From: CAG-964 sp902789345
GTDB taxonomy: Bacteria; Bacillota; Clostridia; Oscillospirales; Acutalibacteraceae
Reading direction: 5' to 3' (one strand)
NCBI GenBank assembly: GCA_052117325.1
Contig: JBQKJJ010000011.1
Length of the DNA stretch: 64,000 nucleotides
The number at the start of each line of letters is the position of its first letter. Positions within the stretch are counted from its first letter, which is position 1. Of this stretch, positions 1 to 9,129 are shown piece after piece. Under the pieces are notes generated by a model. That model worked only from the letters and a program-made list of their open reading frames with translations, searched no databases and was not told the origin of the DNA. Position numbers and translations under genes: made by a program.

Positions 1-124
1 CGCCGTAAGAACGGGCAATTTCAATTTTTTCTGCAATTTCGTCACGCTTAGTGGTTTTTAAGAAATCCAGTTCTTTTTCAAGGTTTTCTAAACCCTCTTT
101 TGTCAATCTAACTTCCTTTTGCAT
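1..124 (-). CDS. greA: Transcription elongation factor GreA, N-terminal fragment
   Basis: This is the first 41 codons of a gene that runs off the left edge. The translation starts MQKEVRLTKEGLENLEKELD and continues with KTTKRDEIAEKIEIARSYG, which matches the start of the GreA coiled coil that enters the RNA polymerase secondary channel and stimulates cleavage of backtracked transcripts. I place the start at 124 because AAAGG lies nine bases upstream; an in-frame ATG at 133 directly abuts that AAAGG and is too close. The cleavage-stimulating loop and C-terminal domain are outside the window, so GreA versus a GreA-like paralogue cannot be settled. Confidence 0.85.
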   Translation of the reverse strand, partial: MQKEVRLTKEGLENLEKELDFLKTTKRDEIAEKIEIARSYG

Positions 125-375
125 TTGTATCATCCTTTACAGTTTTATAGCAAATTACCCTTTGCGTATTCAAATTTAATTTTATCAAACAATATGTGCT
201 ATGTCAAGAAATTTTGGCATACTAAGCCGCAAAATTGAGGAAAGTTTATTTTCATTTTTGCGCGTGCCTAAACTACGCTACTACTTTTTATTTTAAAATA
301 TTGCCTCTTTTTAAATATATATGTGATGCTCAATCTGTTTAATTATTAACAATACATTAATTATGCACAATAAAT

Positions 376-405
376 TTGACAATTACACAAATAAAATGTT
401 ATGAT
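376..405 (+). promoter_or_regulatory. Promoter of citrate synthase
   Basis: TTGACA at 376-381 and TATGAT at 400-405 are separated by 18 bases. Transcription would start about 30 bases before the citrate synthase ribosome-binding site. The remainder of the AT-rich gap at 125-445 separates divergent greA and citrate synthase; I see no other feature in it. Confidence 0.7.
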
Positions 406-445
406 TAGTTGTAATTAGAAGTAAATTAAGGAGGCTTAAGCTTGT

Positions 446-1792
446 ATGGATAATTCATATATCAGTGAGCTTACTCAAAAGTGCATTGACAGCAGCACAG
501 TTGACACTGCACTGTACGCAAAGTACGATGTAAAAAAAGGACTTAGAGATAAAAACGGCGTAGGCGTGCTTGCCGGACTGACAACCATATCCAATGTTAT
601 GGCTACAAAAGAGGTAGACGGTGTAAGGGTACCTTGTGCAGGTAAATTGCTATTTAGAGGATATTCTATAAAAGACCTTGTAAAAAATTCCGGTAAGGCA
701 GAGCATTTTGGCTTTGAGGAAGCTATGTACCTAATTTTATTTGGTGAGCTTCCAACAAAGGAGCAGTACAAAAACTTTAAAAAGCTTTTAGGTGAGAGTA
801 TGGTACTGCCAAACAGCTTTACAAGAGATGTTATAATGAAAGCACCAAGTAAGGATATTATGAACTCTATTACAAAAAGTGTTCTTACTTTGGCGGCTTA
901 CGACGAAAAAGCGTCTGACATATCACTTGACAATGTACTTGTACAGTGCATAAAGTTAATTGCGGTATTCCCTATGCTGGCTGTGTATGGCTACCACGCA
1001 TATAACCACTATGAATGTGACGACAGCCTGTTTATTCACAGACCTGACCCTAATTTGTCTACCGCAGAAAATATACTTAGAATGTTAAGACCGGATATGA
1101 AATACACAGACCTTGAGGCCAGGGTGCTTGACGCTGCTCTTATTCTGCATATGGAGCACGGCGGCGGTAACAACTCTACATTTACTACACATGTAGTATC
1201 CTCGGCAGGCTCTGACACATACTCGGTAATTGCCGCAGCGTTGTCATCACTAAAAGGACCAAAGCACGGCGGCGCAAACCTGAAGGTTGTACAGATGATG
1301 AATGACCTTAAGGAAAATGTAACTGACATAACAGACGAAGACCAGGTAAGGAATTATCTGGAAAAGGTTCTTGCCGGAGAAGCCTTTGACCACAAGGGCT
1401 TGATATACGGTATGGGACACGCTATATACTCAGTTTCTGACCCTAGAGCACAGGTATTCAAAAAATTTGTTCGTGGCTTAGCAGAAGAAAAGCATATGGA
1501 TAAGGAATTTAAGCTATTCTCTATGATAGAAGAAATGGCTCCTGAAATTATTTCCCAAAAGCGTAAAATGTACAAGGGTGTAAGTGCTAATGTAGACTTT
1601 TACAGTGGTTTTGTTTACAGTATGCTTGGTATTCCACTTGAGCTTTACACACCTATATTTGCTATAGCCAGAATTGTAGGTTGGAGTGCCCACAGGCTTG
1701 AAGAGTTGATTAATGTTGACAAAATTATTCGTCCTGCTTACAAGAGCCTTGTTGTTGAGCGTGAATATATTGACATTGAGGACAGAAAGTAA
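446..1792 (+). CDS. gltA: Citrate synthase (Si type)
   Basis: Condenses acetyl-CoA and oxaloacetate to citrate in the cytoplasm. The 448-residue product has family motifs in order: EHGGGNNSTF near 237, KHGGAN with His274, GMGHAIYSVSDPRA with His325, and Asp384 in NVDFYSG. His274, His325 and Asp384 sit where the His-His-Asp catalytic triad is expected. The N-terminal segment of about 60 residues before the core is typical of the larger Clostridia type. AAGGAGG at 428-434 supports the start. It is a single-gene unit with its own promoter and terminator. In a fermentative anaerobe with no other citric-acid-cycle gene nearby it most likely supplies 2-oxoglutarate for glutamate; that role is inference. 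Confidence 0.95.
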   Translation: MDNSYISELTQKCIDSSTVDTALYAKYDVKKGLRDKNGVGVLAGLTTISNVMATKEVDGVRVPCAGKLLFRGYSIKDLVKNSGKAEHFGFEEAMYLILFGELPTKEQYKNFKKLLGESMVLPNSFTRDVIMKAPSKDIMNSITKSVLTLAAYDEKASDISLDNVLVQCIKLIAVFPMLAVYGYHAYNHYECDDSLFIHRPDPNLSTAENILRMLRPDMKYTDLEARVLDAALILHMEHGGGNNSTFTTHVVSSAGSDTYSVIAAALSSLKGPKHGGANLKVVQMMNDLKENVTDITDEDQVRNYLEKVLAGEAFDHKGLIYGMGHAIYSVSDPRAQVFKKFVRGLAEEKHMDKEFKLFSMIEEMAPEIISQKRKMYKGVSANVDFYSGFVYSMLGIPLELYTPIFAIARIVGWSAHRLEELINVDKIIRPAYKSLVVEREYIDIEDRK

Positions 1793-1866
1793 GTAATATT
1801 TTTCATTACCCATATTAGCCTGACACTGCATAGCAAGCAGTTATCAACTTAAATAAAATAACCTAG

Positions 1867-1901
1867 CGCCGTTCCCCTACTCAGCCGGGGGCGGCGTTTT
1901 T
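1867..1901 (+). terminator. Rho-independent terminator after citrate synthase
   Basis: CGCCG and CCCC pair with GGGG and CGGCG around a short loop, followed by TTTTT. It lies about 75 bases after the stop codon. Confidence 0.85.
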
Positions 1902-1942
1902 GCTTTTGGCAAAAAAACATTACTGCTATAAAAATTGTTTTA

Positions 1943-1971
1943 TTGCATTAAAGTTTTTACTGTGATATACT
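1943..1971 (+). promoter_or_regulatory. Promoter of the AIM24-family gene
   Basis: TTGCAT at 1943-1948 and TATACT at 1966-1971 are spaced by 17 bases, about 30 bases before the start codon. Confidence 0.65.
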
Positions 1972-2001
1972 TTTGTTAAATACTAAAATATGGAGGTTTT
2001 T

Positions 2002-2676
2002 ATGAGGTACAACATTGAGGGCGGTAGTTTGCCGATAGTAGAGGTAAACCTGGACCCAAACGAAACTATTGTTACACAGGGCGGAGGCATGATCTGGATG
2101 TCTCCTAACCTAAAAATGGAAACATCATCCGGCGGACTTGGTAAGGCATTCAGTAAAATGTTCAGCGGTGAGTCAATTTTCCAAAACCGTTATACTGCTA
2201 TGGGGGGACCAGGCTTCATTACACTTGCTTCCTCTTTCCCGGGATCAATTCTTAAATTCGATATTTCACCTAATGCACCTATGGTTGTGCAAAAATCCGG
2301 CTTTTTGGCAAGCTCGGCAGGAGTAGAGCTTTCAATATTCTTTAACAGAAAGTTTGGCGCCGGCTTCTTTGGCGGTGAGGGCTTTATTATGCAGAAGCTT
2401 TCAGGACAGGGCATTGCTTTCGTAGAAATTGACGGTTACTGCAAGCAGTACACACTTGGTCCCGGACAACAGCTTATTGTGGACACCGGTAACCTGGCTG
2501 CAATGGACGCAACCTGTTCTATGGATATTCAAAAGGTACCTGGCGTTAAAAATATGCTGCTTGGCGGTGAGGGACTTTTCAATACTGTTGTTACCGGTCC
2601 GGGCAGAGTATTCCTACAGTCACACCCTATTTCAACTGTTGCGGCAGCAATTCGTCCATTTATTGCAACAAACTAA
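2002..2676 (+). CDS. AIM24 / TIGR00266 family protein
   Basis: A 224-residue soluble protein of the AIM24 (TIGR00266) family, whose bacterial function is not established. Family hallmarks are the opening RYNIEGGSLPIVEVNL, the GGGMIWMSPNLKMET stretch, repeated glycine-rich beta segments (AMGGPGFITLASSFPGSI) and GPGQQLIVDTGNLAAMD. It probably folds as a beta-helix-like sheet protein. I use ATG 2002, not ATG 1990, because GGAGG at 1992-1996 is the ribosome-binding site and overlaps the earlier ATG. A small membrane protein follows after 20 bases and is probably cotranscribed. Confidence 0.85.
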   Translation: MRYNIEGGSLPIVEVNLDPNETIVTQGGGMIWMSPNLKMETSSGGLGKAFSKMFSGESIFQNRYTAMGGPGFITLASSFPGSILKFDISPNAPMVVQKSGFLASSAGVELSIFFNRKFGAGFFGGEGFIMQKLSGQGIAFVEIDGYCKQYTLGPGQQLIVDTGNLAAMDATCSMDIQKVPGVKNMLLGGEGLFNTVVTGPGRVFLQSHPISTVAAAIRPFIATN

Positions 2677-2696
2677 TTGGATTACAAGGTGAGCAT

Positions 2697-2873
2697 ATGT
2701 TAAAAGATAAGAACAACAACGAAAAGCCCCAGCTAACAGATGAACAGCTAAAGGAAAATCAGGAAAAGCTGGATCAATACGACCGCATACTAAAGGTAAC
2801 AGCAGTAGCACTTGCAATACTGTTTGGCATTATAGTGTGCATTGTGGCGGTTCTTATTGCAAACAACAGCTAA
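2697..2873 (+). CDS. Small single-pass membrane protein (58 aa)
   Basis: A 58-codon frame starting MLKDKNNNEKPQLTDEQ. The first 32 residues are charged and polar, with a helical ENQEKLDQYDRILK stretch. They are followed by one hydrophobic span (about residues 34-55: VTAVALAILFGIIVCIVAVLIA) and a short NNS tail. AAGGTGAG lies just upstream. The product should be a membrane-anchored peptide with its N-terminus in the cytoplasm. It lies between the AIM24-family gene and a strong terminator, so the two probably form an operon. I do not recognise a family. Confidence 0.65.
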   Translation: MLKDKNNNEKPQLTDEQLKENQEKLDQYDRILKVTAVALAILFGIIVCIVAVLIANNS

Positions 2874-2895
2874 CTGAAATTTAATACAAAAAGCA

Positions 2896-2944
2896 ACGGC
2901 GTACAGCCCCACCTGTTTGGTAAAGGCTGTACGCCGTTTTTTTA
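2896..2944. terminator. Bidirectional terminator between convergent units
   Basis: A 13-bp stem (ACGGCGTACAGCC / GGCTGTACGCCGT) is flanked by T7-8 on the right and an A-run on the left. It can end both the AIM24 operon and the leftward ABC exporter operon. Confidence 0.9.
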
Positions 2945-2965
2945 TTTTAATTGCTTTTTAAACTG

Positions 2966-5900
2966 TTATTCAATACTTTTTAGTGACTCTACCATACTTA
3001 TTGCATTAATTTTAAAATACATAACGAAATTAACAATTAACGCAAACAGCGCCGTAAATGCCGAAGCATAAACAAAGCTTAGCCAGCTTACTGTTCTGCC
3101 GAACATTACTGTGTCAACTTCTGCGGTAGATATAATAAAGTTGGTTAGGAATACACCCAAAACAAGTCCTACCAAAATGCCCACAATAGTTAAAACAATA
3201 TTTTCACGGTACACATATGCGCTTGTTTCTCTGTTGTAGAAGCCCAATACCTTTATGGTGGCAATTTCACGCACTCGCTCTGCTATGTTGATGTTGGTTA
3301 GATTATACAGCACCACAAATGCCAAAGCTGCGGCACATATTATCATAACATAAACTATAACATTAAGGTTGTTGAGCATATCGCTAACCTTGTCTATATT
3401 GCCGCTTAAAAAGCTTACGCCTGTAACATCGTCACGCTTTAAAAGTTTTGTGCCAAAATCGTCTTCCTTTTCAACATCCATACTGTGCTTTTCTATAATA
3501 ACATTGTAGGACGGGTCTTCTTTATAAATTTCTTTATAATATTCAGGCGTCATATAGATATAGTTGTTAATGTGGTTTTCGCAAATACCGTTAATTTTTA
3601 CCGTATAATCCTTGTTTTCGTAGGTATAGGTAATGGTATCGCCTACTGAAAGATTAAGAATATTTGCTATTTTTTCAGTTAATATAATGCCGTTGTTGCT
3701 TAGCTTCAGCTTTTCGCCGCTAATGCGTGTGTGCAGGTCTATAAGCTTATCAATTTGGCTGACATCTTCAATAGTATATACAGATATTTGATACTGCTTG
3801 TCTGCCTTGTCTGTTACCTTGCCGGTGTGGTAGTTAAACCTTTGTGCCGCTTCTACATCATTATAATTTTCCACAAAGCTGTACAACTCCTGCTGTTGCT
3901 CGTCTGTAATGTTGTCCTTTGGCACAATAACACCGCTGTACTTTATAACATCGCCAAACTGCTGTGTAATAACTGCATTAATGGAATCTTTTAGTCCAAA
4001 CGCCGCTACAATTAAGGCGGTACAGCCTGCCACGCCTAAGACGGTCATTAAAAATCTTGACTTATACCTAAAAATATTTCTTGCCGTTACCTTTGAGGTA
4101 AAGCCTATATGATTCCACACAAAGCCGATACGCTCCAGCAGTATTCTTTTACCCGGCCGTGGCGCTTTTGGCCGCATTAGTTTTGACGGCTCTACCCGCA
4201 TTAAACCATAGCCTACAAACAAAACAACGCCGCAGGTGCAAATAATTGAGGCGATAGAGCCTATTACCATACTTGACCACGGAATAGCAAGCTCCATATC
4301 CGGCAGCTTGTATAGCAGCTTGTAGGTGTTAAAGATTACTGCCGGCAGTGTAAATACACCTGCCACACAGCCTACAACACTGCCTATTATTGCAGCTGTA
4401 GAGGAGTAAATAAAATATTTGCTGAGAATACTTACCGAAGAATAGCCCAGTGCCTTTAATGTACCTATTTCTGTGCGGCGCTCCTCTAATAAGCGTGACA
4501 TAGTAGTTAGGCACACTAAAACCGCTACTGCCAAAAAGAACAGCGGGAACACCATAGCTATGGCGTCTACACTTTGAGTATCGTCATAATACGAGCCGTA
4601 GCCGTCAAGGTCTTGTCTTGTGGTTACATACCACCGTGGCGAAGAAATTTTGTCAAGCTGTGCTTGTGCGTCATTAAGCTTTTTCTGCGCCTCCTCCAGT
4701 TTTTTCTGTGCTGTTTCTTTATTTTTGTCCAGTTCTTTTTGTGCATCGCTAAGCTTTTTATCGGTAGAATCCTTTGTATCTGCCAACTGCTTTCTGCCTT
4801 GCTTTACCTGCTGCTTGCCTGTTGTAATAGAGGACTGTGCTTTGTCAAGCTTTTGCTTGCCCTCTTTTTTTGCGGCATCAAACTGACTTTTGGCTGTGGC
4901 AAGTTGCTGTTGTGCAGAATCAATTTGTGCCTGTGCGGAATCTATTTCCGACTGACCATCTGTCTTTGACTGCTCCAGCTGTGCCTTTGCCGTGTCAAGC
5001 TGTGCCTTTGCCTGTTCCAGCTGTTCTTCGCCGTCAGCGAGCTGTTGCTGACCGTTTTGCAGCTGTGTTTTATAGGACTGAACCAGAGTGCTAAGGTCAT
5101 TTATCTGTTTTTTATATTTTTCCTTAGCTTCACTGTCTTGGCATAGGTTTAAAAGTTCTGTAAGGTTATTAAGATTCGTCTGAACATCATCAAGTAAGGG
5201 CGTGTATGTATTTATTTTTTCCTCTGCTTGAGGTTTAGTAACCTGATAAAACTCCTTATACTGTGCGTCGTACTGTGTTTGTGCTGTTTTCAGCTGAGTT
5301 TCAGCCTGTGAAATGCTTGTGGAATATGTATTTTTGGCAGTGGCAAGCTGTCCTTTTGCCTCCTGCAAAAGCAGTTCCTTTGAATTAATTTCATTTTGAG
5401 CCGCTAAAATTTCCTCATAATAGGTTGTAATTGAATACGGAAGCTGGCTTTCGCCCTTTGTAAGCTTTTCCTCTGTATCGTCCAGCTTTTTCTGTGCCTG
5501 TGCCGTTTGGGTGGCAAGCTCTGTTTTGCCGCTGTCAATTTTATTCTGTGCGTCATTAAGCTTTTTCTCAACAGCCGCCGCTTCACTGGCATACTCTACC
5601 TCGCCGTCACGCAGCTTATCCTTTGCCGGCTCTACAACCTCCTGCCTAAAGACATCCAAACGGTCGTTAGCAACATTCTCCAGTTTATCTGCTATACGGT
5701 CAACACCTTTTTTATATTCGTCTGTAAAAGGAGATACTTCACTGCTTGTATATTCTGTGCTTACAAAAACCTGTGTGTACCTGTCGGACTTAAATTCCTC
5801 TGGGTTTAAGTATGCACTGTAGGAAACCTCTCCTGTTCCTATAGTTGTAGTGCCATGGTCGTAGGACATATAAAGGGGCGACTCAACTACACCTACTACG

Positions 5901-6394
5901 GTGTATTCCCGGCTTTTCAGCATATCGTCTACATTGGTATCCCCGGCGTACTGCTGAATTTTTATGGTGTCGCCTACACTGTAGGTAAAATTTTTCTCTA
6001 CAGCAATTTCACCGGATTTTTCAGGGAGTCTGCCGTCTGTAACATTCAGCTTGTTCATACTGTTGTCAATAGAGTGCAGTCTGTACACCTCGGCGCTTTT
6101 GTCGGTGTCAACCATAACATCAAGCATATAGCCTGCCGCCACCTTGGTTACACCGTTTACTTCTTCCATAGCTTTAATGTCGTTTTTATCAAAGCCTACT
6201 GTTGAAACCAGGCGTATATCCATAAGGTTGCTGTCAAGGCAATATTTTTCGGCAGTTTTTAGCATTGTAGGGCTTGCGCCCTTAACTCCTGCAAAAAAGC
6301 CTACTCCCAACGCCACTATAGCAAGTATTGATAAAAAACGGCCCTTGCTCTGCCAAATTTCTCTGAATATATTTTTCCATAAAGTTGGCGTCAT
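2966..6394 (-). CDS. FtsX-family ABC transporter permease with a long coiled-coil domain
   Basis: A 1142-residue membrane protein. One membrane span at about 18-38 (FLSILAIVALGVGFFAG) is followed by an extracytoplasmic MacB-like domain. A coiled coil rich in Lys, Gln, Asp and Ala runs from about 245 to 580 (repeats such as AQAQLDTAKAQLEQSK). An FtsX core of three spans starts near 615, with EERRTEIGTLKALGYS between the first two. A second extracytoplasmic domain and a second three-span FtsX core (about 1008-1130, with ERVREIATIKVLGF) complete it. The ATPase gene lies 22 bases upstream in the same operon. Such transporters usually act on envelope lipids, lipoproteins or peptides, or move force across the membrane; the substrate here is unknown. 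Confidence 0.88.
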   Translation of the reverse strand: MTPTLWKNIFREIWQSKGRFLSILAIVALGVGFFAGVKGASPTMLKTAEKYCLDSNLMDIRLVSTVGFDKNDIKAMEEVNGVTKVAAGYMLDVMVDTDKSAEVYRLHSIDNSMNKLNVTDGRLPEKSGEIAVEKNFTYSVGDTIKIQQYAGDTNVDDMLKSREYTVVGVVESPLYMSYDHGTTTIGTGEVSYSAYLNPEEFKSDRYTQVFVSTEYTSSEVSPFTDEYKKGVDRIADKLENVANDRLDVFRQEVVEPAKDKLRDGEVEYASEAAAVEKKLNDAQNKIDSGKTELATQTAQAQKKLDDTEEKLTKGESQLPYSITTYYEEILAAQNEINSKELLLQEAKGQLATAKNTYSTSISQAETQLKTAQTQYDAQYKEFYQVTKPQAEEKINTYTPLLDDVQTNLNNLTELLNLCQDSEAKEKYKKQINDLSTLVQSYKTQLQNGQQQLADGEEQLEQAKAQLDTAKAQLEQSKTDGQSEIDSAQAQIDSAQQQLATAKSQFDAAKKEGKQKLDKAQSSITTGKQQVKQGRKQLADTKDSTDKKLSDAQKELDKNKETAQKKLEEAQKKLNDAQAQLDKISSPRWYVTTRQDLDGYGSYYDDTQSVDAIAMVFPLFFLAVAVLVCLTTMSRLLEERRTEIGTLKALGYSSVSILSKYFIYSSTAAIIGSVVGCVAGVFTLPAVIFNTYKLLYKLPDMELAIPWSSMVIGSIASIICTCGVVLFVGYGLMRVEPSKLMRPKAPRPGKRILLERIGFVWNHIGFTSKVTARNIFRYKSRFLMTVLGVAGCTALIVAAFGLKDSINAVITQQFGDVIKYSGVIVPKDNITDEQQQELYSFVENYNDVEAAQRFNYHTGKVTDKADKQYQISVYTIEDVSQIDKLIDLHTRISGEKLKLSNNGIILTEKIANILNLSVGDTITYTYENKDYTVKINGICENHINNYIYMTPEYYKEIYKEDPSYNVIIEKHSMDVEKEDDFGTKLLKRDDVTGVSFLSGNIDKVSDMLNNLNVIVYVMIICAAALAFVVLYNLTNINIAERVREIATIKVLGFYNRETSAYVYRENIVLTIVGILVGLVLGVFLTNFIISTAEVDTVMFGRTVSWLSFVYASAFTALFALIVNFVMYFKINAISMVESLKSIE

Positions 6395-6416
6395 TTACTT
6401 CACCACCTTCTATATG

Positions 6417-7118
6417 CTACCACTCAATATTTTCTACAGCTATAGGGCTGTGGTTTATAACATTGCTTACGGTTTTTCCACTTTTCATTGTAATTACCCT
6501 ATGTGCCATAGGGGTAATGGCGGAATTGTGAGTAATTAAAACCACTGTCATACCCTCTTTTTCACAGGTGGTTTGCAGCAGCTTTAAAATAGCCTTGCCC
6601 GTTTTGTAGTCCAGTGCACCTGTTGGCTCGTCACACAAAAGCAGTGCCGGCCTTTTTGCCAAGGCTCTGGCAATAGAAACCCTTTGCTGTTCACCGCCGG
6701 AAAGCTGTGCCGGGAAATTATCCATACGGTCGGCAAGTCCTACACTGCGCAGTGCCTCCTCAGGCGACATTGCGTCTTTGCATAATTGCGTTGCAAGCTC
6801 TATATTTTCTTTAGCTGTTAAATTAGGAATAAGGTTATAAAACTGAAATACAAAGCCTATGTCCCGCCTGCGGTAGCTTATCAGCTGTTTTTTGCTGTAG
6901 CGGCTTATGTCCCTGTTGTTTACAATAATTGTTCCGCCGGAGCAGTTATCCATACCTCCCAACATATTCAGTACCGTGGTTTTGCCTGCACCCGATGAAC
7001 CTACTACTACAACAAATTCTCCTTTTTCAATACAAAAATTAACGCCGTCTACAGCGTTAATGCTTACCTCGCCCATTTTATATGTTTTATATACATCCTT
7101 AAATTCCACAAAAGCCAT
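6417..7118 (-). CDS. ABC transporter ATP-binding protein (LolD/MacB type)
   Basis: A 233-residue ATPase that partners the FtsX-type permease encoded 22 bases downstream. Walker A is GSSGAGKT at 40-47, the signature LSGGEQQ at 139-145, and Walker B runs into DEPTGALD at 163-170. The GALD ending and the overall sequence are typical of the LolD/MacB/FtsE subfamily. It acts at the inner face of the membrane, probably as a homodimer with the 1142-residue permease. The start has a GAGGTGG-like ribosome-binding site. Confidence 0.92.
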   Translation of the reverse strand: MAFVEFKDVYKTYKMGEVSINAVDGVNFCIEKGEFVVVVGSSGAGKTTVLNMLGGMDNCSGGTIIVNNRDISRYSKKQLISYRRRDIGFVFQFYNLIPNLTAKENIELATQLCKDAMSPEEALRSVGLADRMDNFPAQLSGGEQQRVSIARALAKRPALLLCDEPTGALDYKTGKAILKLLQTTCEKEGMTVVLITHNSAITPMAHRVITMKSGKTVSNVINHSPIAVENIEW

Positions 7119-7157
7119 ATATCCACCTCTTTATATAAAATGCTGTTTACACCTTAC

Positions 7158-8141
7158 TTAATAAATTCCCTGCACTGTTACCTCTCCGGAATTTACTGCA
7201 ACGGTACTGCCGTTATCCAGCTTAACATTTAGGTCGCCGTGGTCGCCTATTGACACAGCCTCGCCTTCAAAGGTGCTGTTGCCTCTAACCACCTTTACAC
7301 GCCTGCCTATAGTTGCACACAAGCCGGTGTACTGCGGCAAAATTCCCTTTTCAAGGTCTGTTAGGTACAGGTCAATATAATGCTCCACATACTTCAGCAC
7401 AGTTTTAAACAGCTCTGCCCTGTTTATATCACTGCCTGTTTCTATAGCCAGCGAGGTTGCTTTACTGCGTATTTCAGGGGCAAACTCCTTTGTGTTTACA
7501 TTAATGCCAATACCTACCACAGCATAGTCTATTCTGTTATCCTCTGCCGTCATTTCCGTAAGAATACCGCATATTTTTTTATTGCCTATAATAACATCAT
7601 TTGGCCACTTTATAAGGGCGTTAAGCCCTGTATACTGCCTTATTGCCATACACACGCCCAGGCCTGCCGCAAGGGTTATGCCTGCCACCTTGCTGGGCGG
7701 AAGCTGTGGACGAAGCAAAAAGCTAAACCAAATGCCTGTGCCTGGCGGTGAGTTCCACACTCTGCCTAACCTGCCCTTGCCTGTAAACTGCTGTTCGGCC
7801 ACTACTACAGTACCGTGAGGGGCGTCCTGTGCCGCCAGCCTTTTAACCTCTTGGTTAGTGGAGTCTACACTTTGCAAAAAAACAAGCCTTTTGCCTAAAA
7901 CCTTTGTCTGTAGTCCCTCTTCAAGCTCCATTGCGTTAAGCACGCCTGTACTGTTAATAAGCTTGTAGCCCTTGTTTGTTACAGAATCTATTTCATAGCC
8001 CTCGCTTCTAAGAGCCTTTATATATTTCCAAATTGCAGACCGTGTAATACCCATTCGTTTGGAAAGCTCTTCGCCGCTTATGTAGTCGTTACTGCCTTTT
8101 AACAGCAGTAAAACCTTATCCTTTGCAGAATTTTCTTTCAT
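7158..8141 (-). CDS. birA: Biotin-protein ligase / biotin operon repressor BirA
   Basis: Activates biotin to biotinyl-AMP and attaches it to a carboxylase carrier lysine. The first 65 residues form a winged-helix DNA-binding domain (YISGEELSKRMGITRSAIWKYIKALRSEGYEI), so this is the bifunctional repressor type. The ligase core has STNQEVKRLA, the adenylate loop GKGRLGRVW, KWPNDV and a C-terminal SH3-like domain. I use ATG 8141, not 8171, because GGAGG sits six bases upstream of it; this gives 327 residues. It lies 59 bases after coaX on the same strand, so the two are probably cotranscribed. No biotin synthesis gene is in the window. Confidence 0.93.
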   Translation of the reverse strand: MKENSAKDKVLLLLKGSNDYISGEELSKRMGITRSAIWKYIKALRSEGYEIDSVTNKGYKLINSTGVLNAMELEEGLQTKVLGKRLVFLQSVDSTNQEVKRLAAQDAPHGTVVVAEQQFTGKGRLGRVWNSPPGTGIWFSFLLRPQLPPSKVAGITLAAGLGVCMAIRQYTGLNALIKWPNDVIIGNKKICGILTEMTAEDNRIDYAVVGIGINVNTKEFAPEIRSKATSLAIETGSDINRAELFKTVLKYVEHYIDLYLTDLEKGILPQYTGLCATIGRRVKVVRGNSTFEGEAVSIGDHGDLNVKLDNGSTVAVNSGEVTVQGIY

Positions 8142-8200
8142 AATTGTCCTCCAACCTAAAAATGGCAGCAAACCGCCTTAACCGCCTGCCGCCACAATTA

Positions 8201-8971
8201 TTATTTATTTTTATCGTATATTATTCTTAAGCCCTTTAGCAAAAGGTCGTTATCTATAATAATATCCTTGTGCTTACAGTACGGCATAATACTTGGTGCT
8301 ATACCGCCTGTGGCAATAACCGTAGCCTTTTCGCCAAGCTCTTGCTCCATATTGTCTATAATACCGTCTACCATAGCGGCACTGCCGTAAACCGCACCGC
8401 TTTTCATACAGTCTACAGTGTTGGTGCCTATTATTTTTTTAGGGGGTTCAAGGCTTATTTTAGGCAGCTGCGAGGTTCTGGCCGTAAGGCTTTCCTGGCA
8501 CACCATAATCCCCGGTATAATCATACCGCCTATATATGTCTTGTTTTTATCTATTACCGACACTGTTGTGGCCGTGCCCATATCAAACACAATGGCAGGC
8601 AGCTTGTACTGCTGTATGGTAGCCACTGCGTCTACTACCAGGTCGCTTCCGGCTTGCTTTGGGTTATCCAGCGCTATATTAAGCCCTGTTTTTACACCGG
8701 GGCCTACCACCATTGTGTCAAGCCCTGCCGTAATTTTAACCGCCTCTTTCATTACAGAAGTAAGGGGCGGCACAACAGAGGAAATTATACTGCCGTTAAG
8801 CCTGCCCTTGTCAATATTGTTTAAGCTGAGCATACTGTTTATCTCTACAGCGTATTGCCAGCTTGTGCGGCTAATATCGGTTTTTATTCTGAACAAAGCC
8901 TCCACATTGTGGTTATGGTCAACACAGCCTAATACAATATTTGTATTGCCTATATCAAGTGCTAAAATCAT
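8201..8971 (-). CDS. coaX: Type III pantothenate kinase
   Basis: Phosphorylates pantothenate in the first step of coenzyme A synthesis. The fold is an acetate/sugar kinase-like ASKHA ATPase: LALDIGNTNIVLG at the start holds the phosphate-binding Asp, followed by GPGVKTGLNI, GSDLVVDAVA and FDMGTATT. The C-terminal ATP segment is ATGGIAPSI. I choose ATG 8971 (256 residues, the usual length); an in-frame ATG at 9004 adds 11 residues but has no clear ribosome-binding site. It is divergent from coaBC, which carries out the next two steps, and is followed by birA. Confidence 0.92.
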   Translation of the reverse strand: MILALDIGNTNIVLGCVDHNHNVEALFRIKTDISRTSWQYAVEINSMLSLNNIDKGRLNGSIISSVVPPLTSVMKEAVKITAGLDTMVVGPGVKTGLNIALDNPKQAGSDLVVDAVATIQQYKLPAIVFDMGTATTVSVIDKNKTYIGGMIIPGIMVCQESLTARTSQLPKISLEPPKKIIGTNTVDCMKSGAVYGSAAMVDGIIDNMEQELGEKATVIATGGIAPSIMPYCKHKDIIIDNDLLLKGLRIIYDKNK

Positions 8972-9068
8972 TTTATCAATCCATTCATTGTCACAAAGAA
9001 ACATATTTTATGATTATTTATTATACACTTTTCAGCTATGTTTTTGCAAGTATTTTGTATACATTTGC

Positions 9069-9097
9069 TTTACTTTGCAAAAAATATATCTTATAAT
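9069..9097 (+). promoter_or_regulatory. Promoter of coaBC
   Basis: TTTACT at 9069-9074 and a perfect TATAAT at 9092-9097 are spaced by 17 bases, shortly before the ribosome-binding site AAAGGAG at 9116-9122. Confidence 0.7.
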
Positions 9098-9129
9098 GAA
9101 AAGCATACAAAACACAAAGGAGAGTGCTT

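Noticed and set aside
4574..5822. Several open frames antisense to the FtsX-type permease
   Set aside because: They arise from the coiled-coil codon pattern, are rich in Cys, Leu and Phe, and lack ribosome-binding sites; the permease frame is clearly the coding one.
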